Shown here: in pieces, positions 1-5,000 of the stretch | Layout: every line of letters starts with the position of its first letter | How positions within the stretch are numbered: position 1 is the stretch's first letter | Source: Verrucomicrobiales bacterium | GTDB lineage: Bacteria; Verrucomicrobiota; Verrucomicrobiia; Limisphaerales; UBA1100 | Length of the DNA stretch: 5,000 nt | Direction: 5' to 3' | NCBI GenBank assembly: GCA_011523245.1 | Contig: WTHG01000314.1 | Coordinates: 1 to 5,000 of the forward strand | The notes under the pieces: generated by a model | Seen by the model: only the letters and a program-made list of their open reading frames with translations | Told to the model about the DNA's origin: nothing | Databases searched by the model: none | Made by a program: the position numbers and the translations under genes

Positions 1-1277
1 CCCTTAAGCGGCTTGATCGTAACGGTCGGATCGATCAGGCCAGTGGGGCGCACGATTTGTTCGGCGATATGAGGCTGGGACCAGGTCATTTCCTGTTCGG
101 CAGGCGTGGCACTGACGTAGATAGTTTGGTTTTGGTGTCCTTGGAATTCCTCGAAATTCAGCGGTCGATTATCTAAGGCGCTCGGGAGGCGGAAGCCGTG
201 TTCCACCAGAACGGTCTTTCGCGAGCGATCGCCGGCGTACATGCCGCGGATTTGCGGAAGAGTCGCGTGGCATTCATCGACCACGAGCAGGAAATCTTCG
301 GGGAAAAAATCCATCAGGGTGTTCGGCTTTGAGCCAGCTGGCCGGGCGCTGAGATGGCGGCTGTAGTTTTCGATTCCGCTGCAATAGCCAAGCTCCTCCA
401 TCATCTCGAGATCGTACTCGGTCCGCATCTTGATACGCTGTGCTTCCAGCAGTTTGCCTTCTTTTTCAAAATGCTGGATTTGTTCGCGTAGCTCCGTGCG
501 GATTGTTTTCATGGCGGCTTTGATCTTATCCGCCTGCGTGACGAACTGTTTGCCAGGGAAAATGGTGGCTGAGCCGATCGTCTCGGTGGGGTTGCCGGTT
601 AATGGATCAAATCGCTGTATGCGATCGATTTCATCCCCGAAGAATTCTACACGAATGGCATCTTCGGTTTGGGCCGGGCGAATGTCTACGGTGTCGCCTC
701 GCACGCGAAATTGCCCTCGTTCAAAGGCGATATCGTTCCGAGTGTATTGGATGTCCACGAGTTTGGTTAGGAGTAACTCACGGCCGATTTCCATGCCTTG
801 GACAAGTGGTACCATGAGCGCTTCGTAATCCTCGCGGTTTCCGATTCCGTATATACATGACACGCTGGCGATCACCACTACATCACGCCGACTTAACAAT
901 GAGCTCATAGTTGCTAGGCGCATGCGTTCTATATCTTCGTTTACCGAGGAATCCTTCTCGATAAACGTATCCGTGCGTGGAATGTAGGCCTCAGGTTGGT
1001 AGTAATCGAAATAGCTGATGAAATATTCGACCGCGTTATTGGGGAAGAACCCTTTGAATTCAGCGTATAGTTGGGCGGCGAGTGTTTTGTTATGAGAAAT
1101 GACCAGAGTCGGGCGGTTGGTCTGAGCGATGACGTTGGCCATCGTATAAGTTTTGCCGCTGCCTGTGACGCCTAGCAAAACTTGGTGTGGGTGATTTTCT
1201 TTCAAGCCAGCCGACAATTGTGCGATCGCGCTCGGCTGATCGCCGGCAGGTGCATAAGGCTGGTGGAGTTTAAACAC
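1..1277 (-). CDS. uvrB: UvrABC system protein B (excision-repair helicase), 3' end beyond window
   Basis: UvrB is the damage-verifying subunit of nucleotide excision repair. UvrA loads it on DNA, it probes the lesion with a beta-hairpin, and it then recruits UvrC for incision. About 425 N-terminal residues of a usual ~660-700 are present. Visible motifs are the N-terminal Q-motif region (YAPAGDQPSAI, 8-18), Walker A GVTGSGKT (36-43, Lys42), SHNKTLAAQL (61-70), the damage-probing hairpin YFDYYQPEAYIP (89-100) and the Walker B box DECH (334-337). The UvrA-interacting domain 2 lies roughly at 150-250. The fragment ends just after the conserved VRPTGLIDP stretch, so helicase motifs V and VI and the C-terminal UVR domain lie outside the window. 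I found no internal stop or frameshift. The GTG start is the only usable one, because an in-frame TGA lies at 1310-1308 with no other start codon between. No convincing Shine-Dalgarno precedes it. It is transcribed divergently from the hemW-like gene. Confidence 0.97.
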   Translation of the reverse strand, partial: MFKLHQPYAPAGDQPSAIAQLSAGLKENHPHQVLLGVTGSGKTYTMANVIAQTNRPTLVISHNKTLAAQLYAEFKGFFPNNAVEYFISYFDYYQPEAYIPRTDTFIEKDSSVNEDIERMRLATMSSLLSRRDVVVIASVSCIYGIGNREDYEALMVPLVQGMEIGRELLLTKLVDIQYTRNDIAFERGQFRVRGDTVDIRPAQTEDAIRVEFFGDEIDRIQRFDPLTGNPTETIGSATIFPGKQFVTQADKIKAAMKTIRTELREQIQHFEKEGKLLEAQRIKMRTEYDLEMMEELGYCSGIENYSRHLSARPAGSKPNTLMDFFPEDFLLVVDECHATLPQIRGMYAGDRSRKTVLVEHGFRLPSALDNRPLNFEEFQGHQNQTIYVSATPAEQEMTWSQPHIAEQIVRPTGLIDPTVTIKPLK

Positions 1278-1282
1278 GCCGC

Positions 1283-1311
1283 AAGTTAGAGGCGAGGGTT
1301 TAGGATGTCAA
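1283..1311 (-). promoter_or_regulatory. Candidate uvrB promoter (TTGACA -35, poor -10)
   Basis: On the minus strand a perfect TTGACA (1311-1306) is followed after 17 bp by TAACTT (1288-1283), which matches only 3 of 6 bases of the sigma70 -10 consensus. Transcription would then start at about 1277, on or next to the GTG start codon, giving a leaderless or nearly leaderless message. That would fit the missing ribosome binding site. The -35 overlaps the annotated first codons of the divergent hemW-like gene. The -10 match is weak, so the real promoter may lie further upstream, inside hemW. Confidence 0.22.
1294..1298 (+). promoter_or_regulatory. Ribosome binding site supporting the ATG at 1305
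   Basis: GAGGG sits six bases upstream of the ATG at 1305, a normal Shine-Dalgarno spacing. It is the main reason to keep this start. The alternative GTG at 1401 would give a protein closer to the usual family length but has no visible Shine-Dalgarno. The site lies within the 27-bp divergent intergenic gap. Confidence 0.4.
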
Positions 1312-2549
1312 TTGAACCACGGAAAATGCCGTCTTTAAAACTCAGAGCTTTTGAGGTGAATTCAAATTGCCGCTCTGTCCACGTCGCATTAACCTGCCGC
1401 GTGCCTGTTCAGTCACTCTATTGCCATGTGCCGTTCTGCGCTTCCAAGTGCAGCTATTGCGCATTTTTTTCCCATGCCCCGGATGGGGAAACAGTGGATC
1501 GGTTTGTGGCGGCGTTGGTGCGCGAATTAACGATGTTGGCGGATGAGTTGGAGCCTCGGACAATTTTTTTTGGGGGCGGGACGCCATCGATTTTGAATCT
1601 GCGTCATTGGGAAACAATCCTGGAAGCGATGCGAAACTTGGGGCTGGATGGTGCCCATGAGTGGACCGTGGAGTGCAATCCCGCCACGGTGTCGGCGGAT
1701 AAGGCGAAGTTGCTCCGTGAAGGCGGTGTGACGCGGATTTCTATGGGGGTGCAATCATTGGACGAAGCGTTGCTCGATCGCTTGGGCCGTGTGCACTCGC
1801 GAGCGATGGTGTTCAAGTCATACGACATTCTCCGGAATGCGGGCTTTGAACGGGTGAATTTGGATCTAATGTTCGCCATCCCATCGCAAACCATGCCAGT
1901 GTGGCAGGAAACCTTGCGCGAGACCATCGCCATGCAGCCGGAACATCTTTCCTGTTACGAGGTTATCTATGAACAGGACACGCCGTTGTACGAGCAACTT
2001 CAGGCCGGGGAATTCGATGTGCAGGAAGAACTGGCCTGCGATATGTTTGAGGAATTAGTGCGAGTGGCAGGCGAACAGGGGTTTCACCAATACGAAGTGG
2101 CCAATTTTGGCCGGCATCAAGGACAGGGAGCTTTTGACATACCAGATGAGGCCTGTCGGCATAACGTCAATTATTGGCGTGGCGGTGATTACCTCGGGGT
2201 GGGGCCGAGTGCCACGGGGTACGTTAACGGTATTCGGACGACCAATGTTCGCAACACCGAGGCATATTGTGCGGCACTGGAGAGCGGTGAACGGGCGATC
2301 GATGAAGTTGAGGAATTAGATCCTCTACAGCGGGCGGGTGAGATCGCCGCTTTCGGGTTGCGGATGAATGCAGGTTGGCCGTTTGAGGCGTTTGTACAGT
2401 CAACTGGGTTTGATCTACGGAATGAATGGGGAGAGACAATGAAATTACAGGTAACCCAAGGGCATGGGGTGCTGGACGAGAGTGGGTTTCGACTGACGTC
2501 AAAGGGACTTCGTTTCGCAGATGCGGTCGGCGCGGAGTTTCTGCGATAA
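1305..2549 (+). CDS. hemW: HemW-like radical SAM protein (heme chaperone; HemN-related)
   Basis: This is a 414-residue radical SAM protein of the HemN/HemW family. The cluster-binding motif is CxxxCxxC (Cys45, Cys49, Cys52) inside YCHVPFCASKCSYCAFFS. The fourth cysteine of true HemN (CxxxCxxCxC) is replaced by Phe54, which points to HemW, a heme-binding chaperone, and not to coproporphyrinogen III oxidase. Further family motifs are GGGTPS (90-95, SAM binding), ECNP (123-126), RISMGVQS (144-151), NLDLMFAIPSQT (185-196), HLSCYEV with the following EQDTPLY (214-229), QYEVANFGR (262-270) and CRHNVNYWRGGDYLGVGPSATGY (284-306). A HemN C-terminal domain follows at about 320-410. The first ~35 residues resemble nothing in the family, so the true start may be the GTG at 1401 (382 residues). 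The ATG at 1305 is kept because GAGGG lies six bases before it. HemW is known to deliver heme to respiratory enzymes. Its role here is inferred from family membership. Confidence 0.88.
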   Translation: MSIEPRKMPSLKLRAFEVNSNCRSVHVALTCRVPVQSLYCHVPFCASKCSYCAFFSHAPDGETVDRFVAALVRELTMLADELEPRTIFFGGGTPSILNLRHWETILEAMRNLGLDGAHEWTVECNPATVSADKAKLLREGGVTRISMGVQSLDEALLDRLGRVHSRAMVFKSYDILRNAGFERVNLDLMFAIPSQTMPVWQETLRETIAMQPEHLSCYEVIYEQDTPLYEQLQAGEFDVQEELACDMFEELVRVAGEQGFHQYEVANFGRHQGQGAFDIPDEACRHNVNYWRGGDYLGVGPSATGYVNGIRTTNVRNTEAYCAALESGERAIDEVEELDPLQRAGEIAAFGLRMNAGWPFEAFVQSTGFDLRNEWGETMKLQVTQGHGVLDESGFRLTSKGLRFADAVGAEFLR

Positions 2550-2595
2550 AAAAACAGTTGGCCAGAGTCCGTTTTTGCTGCGAAAACACCGCCCC

Positions 2596-3726
2596 ATGAA
2601 TTCCGCCGCCACACCCGTCGAGGTTGCTGATGAAATCAACGCCCAGATTCTCGCCATCAGCGAAGATCAACTGCAGGGCTTTCAGCGTGATCCCTTCGGA
2701 GTGGTGGCCGAGCGCACAGGGCTGGATCATGCCGTTGTGCTGGAACGTGTGCGGGCAATGCTGGAAGCTGGCGTGATTCGACGCGTGCGCCAGACCTTGC
2801 TGGCAACCAATTTGGCCAAAGGCGCACTGGTTGCTTGGGAGGTGGATCAGGACAAGCTCGATGCGGCGTTCGATTACATGTTTCAGGAGGATCCGTTCTC
2901 CGGTCACGTGGTGACACGGAGCACGGACGTGGCCTCGCCGGGTTCGACCTACAAACTCTGGACCACGCTAAAAGTACCGCAGGGTTACTCGCTGGAGAAA
3001 CATTGTGAAGTGCTCAAGGAAAAGGTGGGTGCAAAAGCGTTTCGGTTGATGCCGGCCAAGAAACTGTTTGCCCTGGGTGTGGGGCATGTGCGGCGAAAAG
3101 ATATGGAGCCCGGGGCGCGTTCAGAAGAGCTAGGCTCGGTTACGGATGTCGCGGTGGTAGATTTGACTGATCACGAATGGCGCATCATGGAAGCAGTGAA
3201 ACGGGAGTTTGAGCCGGCTGAGTTGGTAGAGGATTTGTGGGAGGCGCGGGCGGAAGAGGCGGGCGTGACTTTGGAGGAATTTTTCCGAGTGGCGGAGGAT
3301 TTGAATGCCCGCCGTGTGGTGGGGCGTTTTTCCACATTTCTCGAACACGTGAAGCGTTTGAAGACCGGCGAACAGGTGACCCGCTACAATGCGCTTTTTC
3401 ACTGGGCCGTACCGGCTGGGCGCGAGATCGAAGCCGGCCGCGAGGTGGGACGACATTACATCATGACCCATGGTTATTGGCGCGAGGGTGGTCCGGAGTT
3501 TCGCGATGTCAATATCATGGGTGTGGCGCACGGCACGGATAAAGAGAAAGTGCTAGCTCATAAGGCCGCGATTGATGAGCATTTGGCCGAGGCTGGTATC
3601 GATGTGGGCTACACAAATGTCTTCTGGGGCGGGCGCAGTGAGATCAAGCCCTCGGAGATTTCGCCCTTTGCCTACCAGCGTTGGTGCGAGGGGCACGGAA
3701 TTGCACCGGATTCGATGAGGGCTTAA
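2596..3726 (+). CDS. Tandem Lrp/AsnC-like protein, probable siroheme decarboxylase family
   Basis: The 376-residue protein is built of two similar halves. Module 1 has a winged-helix-like segment (33-63, ending AGVIRRVRQ) and an AsnC-type alpha/beta domain (about 76-165) with GHVVTR (103-108) and YKLWTTLKVP (119-128). Module 2 repeats this with a helical/HTH region (190-244, ending RRVVGRF) and a domain (263-353) containing RHYIMTHGYW (286-295) and VNIMGVAHG (305-313). The VIRR...YNLW-like and HCY...YN...MVHG-like patterns recall AhbA and AhbB, and NirD/L/G/H, which decarboxylate siroheme to 12,18-didecarboxysiroheme. A single chain carrying both halves would be a fused AhbA-AhbB-like arrangement. 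I cannot confirm the catalytic residues; His104, His287, His292 and His312 are candidates. The start at 2596 was chosen because family-like sequence begins soon after it. An in-frame ATG at 2521 would overlap the upstream gene by 29 bp and add 25 low-complexity residues. Neither start has a clear Shine-Dalgarno. The gene lies 46 bp after hemW and is probably cotranscribed. The alternative is a plain AsnC-type regulator. Confidence 0.62.
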   Translation: MNSAATPVEVADEINAQILAISEDQLQGFQRDPFGVVAERTGLDHAVVLERVRAMLEAGVIRRVRQTLLATNLAKGALVAWEVDQDKLDAAFDYMFQEDPFSGHVVTRSTDVASPGSTYKLWTTLKVPQGYSLEKHCEVLKEKVGAKAFRLMPAKKLFALGVGHVRRKDMEPGARSEELGSVTDVAVVDLTDHEWRIMEAVKREFEPAELVEDLWEARAEEAGVTLEEFFRVAEDLNARRVVGRFSTFLEHVKRLKTGEQVTRYNALFHWAVPAGREIEAGREVGRHYIMTHGYWREGGPEFRDVNIMGVAHGTDKEKVLAHKAAIDEHLAEAGIDVGYTNVFWGGRSEIKPSEISPFAYQRWCEGHGIAPDSMRA

Positions 3727-3737
3727 GGGCCTTTTTT
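3718..3737 (+). terminator. Possible weak intrinsic terminator after the AsnC-like gene
   Basis: A short stem, AGGGC (3718-3722) against GCCTT (3729-3733) with one G-U pair and a six-base loop, overlaps the TAA stop codon and runs into six Ts (3732-3737). A second run of six Ts follows at 3744-3749. The stem is only five pairs, so termination may be partial. Its position between two same-strand transcription units fits the role. Confidence 0.25.
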
Positions 3738-3761
3738 CAACAGTTTTTTGCGAATTGCACG

Positions 3762-3790
3762 TTGACAGCGGCAAGGCTCCTGCCTATTTT
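3762..3790 (+). promoter_or_regulatory. Sigma70-type promoter of ppdK
   Basis: A perfect TTGACA (3762-3767) is separated by exactly 17 bp from TATTTT (3785-3790, 4 of 6 consensus bases). It lies in the only sizeable intergenic gap (3727-3830) and predicts a start of transcription near 3797, giving a leader of about 34 bases before the ATG at 3831. I see no operator or riboswitch-like structure in so short a leader. The prediction is from sequence match and position. Confidence 0.62.
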
Positions 3791-3830
3791 CCGCGCTCCC
3801 GGTTTTCCGGCGAACTTCGAAAGAGATCTT

Positions 3831-5000
3831 ATGGCTAAAGCAAAAAAGTACGTTTACCACTTCAGTAAATCCAAGACAGATGGCAACGGAACCATGAAAG
3901 CGTTGTTAGGCGGTAAGGGCGCCAATCTTGCCGAAATGAGCAGCATTGGAGTTCCCGTTCCTGCTGGTTTCACGATCACCACTGAAGTTTGCACTTATTA
4001 TTACGACAACGGTAAGAAATACCCCAAGACTCTCGATGCCGAGATTGAGGCAAATATTACCAAGGTCGAAAAGGCCATGGGCAAAAAATTTGGTGATCTC
4101 GAGAATCCCCTTCTGCTTTCTGTGCGCTCCGGTGCCCGTGAGTCGATGCCCGGCATGATGGATACTATTCTCAATCTCGGGATTAACGACGAGGTTGTTG
4201 AAGCGCTTGCCAAGAAGACCGGCAATGCAAAGTTTGCGTGGGACTCCTACCGTCGTTTCCTGCAGATGTACGGAAGCGTTGTGATGGAAGTAGAAGCCGA
4301 AGCTGGCGAACACCACGATCCTTACGAAGTAATTCTGGATAAAGCTAAGGCCAAGGCCAAGGTGGAAGACGATTCCGGCCTCAAGGAAAAAGATCTCCGC
4401 GAAGTGGTCGCTGCCTTCAAAGCATTGATCAAAAAACGTTCTGGCCAAAGCTTCCCTGAAGATCCGCGCGAGCAGCTCAAGGGAGCCGTGACGGCCGTCT
4501 TCAATTCATGGCAAAACGACCGCGCGATTGTTTATCGTCAGAAGTACGGAATTTCCGCCGCTTGGGGAACTGCTGTAAACGTCCAGGCCATGGTCTTTGG
4601 TAACACCGGAAAGAGTTCCGGAACTGGCGTTGCTTTCACGCGTGACCCAGCCACTGGCGAAAATGTGTTTTACGGTGAGTATCTCATTGATGCACAGGGC
4701 GAAGACGTTGTTGCTGGTGTTCGCACTCCAAAGCCGATCGCCAAGATGGCCAAAGACCTTCCCAAGTCTTACAAAGAACTACTCACGACCCGTAAGAAAC
4801 TTGAAAAGCATTTCCGTGATGTGCAGGACGTAGAGTTTACGATCGAGGAAGGCAAACTGTGGATGCTGCAGACCCGTAACGGAAAGCGCACCGGTTTTGC
4901 GGCCGTTAATATCGCTCTTGATATGGTCAAGGAGCGCCTCATTAAGAAGGAAGAGGCTATCCTCCGAATTCCTGCTGATGATCTTGGGCATTTGCTCGCC
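3831..5000 (+). CDS. ppdK: Pyruvate, phosphate dikinase, N-terminal part (runs off window)
   Basis: The enzyme interconverts pyruvate, ATP and phosphate with PEP, AMP and pyrophosphate in the cytoplasm, serving gluconeogenesis or PPi-linked glycolysis. The first 390 residues of a usual ~870-910 are present, covering nearly all of the ATP-grasp nucleotide-binding domain. Visible motifs are YHFSKSKTDGNGTMKALLGGKGANLAEM (key part GGKGANLAEM, 27-36), GVPVPAGFTIT (40-50), LLSVRSGARESMPGMMDTILNLG (key part RSGARESMPGMMDT, 99-112), DSYRRFLQMYG and LQTRNGKRT (346-354). These are of dikinase type, not PEP synthase type. The phosphohistidine domain (TSHAA motif) and the PEP/pyruvate barrel lie beyond base 5000. 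The ATG is preceded by a modest AAGAGA (3821-3826), four bases upstream. Codons differ from those of the upstream genes, with more GTT, GCT, GGT and AAG and fewer GTG and GCG, as expected of a highly expressed gene. It appears to have its own promoter at 3762-3790. Confidence 0.97.
   Translation, partial: MAKAKKYVYHFSKSKTDGNGTMKALLGGKGANLAEMSSIGVPVPAGFTITTEVCTYYYDNGKKYPKTLDAEIEANITKVEKAMGKKFGDLENPLLLSVRSGARESMPGMMDTILNLGINDEVVEALAKKTGNAKFAWDSYRRFLQMYGSVVMEVEAEAGEHHDPYEVILDKAKAKAKVEDDSGLKEKDLREVVAAFKALIKKRSGQSFPEDPREQLKGAVTAVFNSWQNDRAIVYRQKYGISAAWGTAVNVQAMVFGNTGKSSGTGVAFTRDPATGENVFYGEYLIDAQGEDVVAGVRTPKPIAKMAKDLPKSYKELLTTRKKLEKHFRDVQDVEFTIEEGKLWMLQTRNGKRTGFAAVNIALDMVKERLIKKEEAILRIPADDLGHLLA

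Noticed and set aside
430..828. Plus-strand open frame of 132 codons opposite uvrB
   Set aside because: It is fully antisense to well-conserved UvrB sequence, and its product is Ser/Arg-rich with no recognisable domain, as expected of a shadow frame.
1278..1420. SOS (LexA) operator controlling uvrB
   Set aside because: I looked for a CTGT-N8-ACAG or a GAAC/GTTC-type palindrome. Only an isolated CTGTTC at about 1405 is present, with no matching half-site.
1305..2549. Annotation as HemN, oxygen-independent coproporphyrinogen III oxidase
   Set aside because: The motif is CxxxCxxC followed by Ala-Phe, without the fourth cysteine of HemN, and the CRHNVNYWRGGDYLGVGP block is typical of HemW.
2521..2595. 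Upstream ATG start (2521) for the AsnC-like gene
   Set aside because: It overlaps the coding end of hemW, lacks a Shine-Dalgarno and adds 25 residues with no resemblance to the family.
2224..2907. Minus-strand open frame of 227 codons spanning the end of hemW and the start of the AsnC-like gene
   Set aside because: It is antisense to two better-supported genes, and its His/Pro/Ser-rich product has no recognisable family features.
3906..4448. Minus-strand open frame of 180 codons opposite ppdK
   Set aside because: The opposite strand is canonical PPDK sequence throughout, so the Phe/His-rich antisense product is a by-product of its codon pattern.

Overview
The window is ordinary bacterial chromosome, dense with housekeeping and metabolic genes. 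It holds four protein-coding genes, two of them cut by the window edges. I see no phage, insertion sequence, CRISPR, tRNA or rRNA sequence. The moderate GC content, the mostly weak Shine-Dalgarno signals and the gene set would fit a member of the Planctomycetota-Verrucomicrobiota-Chlamydiota superphylum, perhaps a verrucomicrobial lineage. That is an impression from protein style, not something the sequence proves.

Layout. Bases 1-1277 (minus strand) carry the N-terminal ~425 residues of the excision-repair helicase UvrB. Its GTG start lies only 27 bp from the start of a divergent gene at 1305-2549 (plus strand), a HemW-type radical SAM protein (heme chaperone, often mis-annotated as oxygen-independent coproporphyrinogen III oxidase). 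After a 46-bp gap, and probably in the same transcript, comes a 376-residue protein (2596-3726). It consists of two tandem Lrp/AsnC-like modules and looks most like the siroheme decarboxylase family (AhbA/AhbB, NirD/L/G/H). A weak hairpin with a T-run and then a good sigma70-type promoter separate it from the fourth gene (3831 to beyond 5000, plus strand), the N-terminal nucleotide-binding part of pyruvate, phosphate dikinase (ppdK).

How the genes work together. uvrB (DNA repair) and ppdK (interconversion of pyruvate and PEP) are functionally separate from each other and from the middle pair, and each appears to have its own promoter. The middle pair is the most interesting part. A HemW-like protein next to a fused siroheme-decarboxylase-like protein suggests a tetrapyrrole or heme connection. 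This rests on motif resemblance and adjacency only, and a transcription-factor role for the AsnC-like protein is not excluded.
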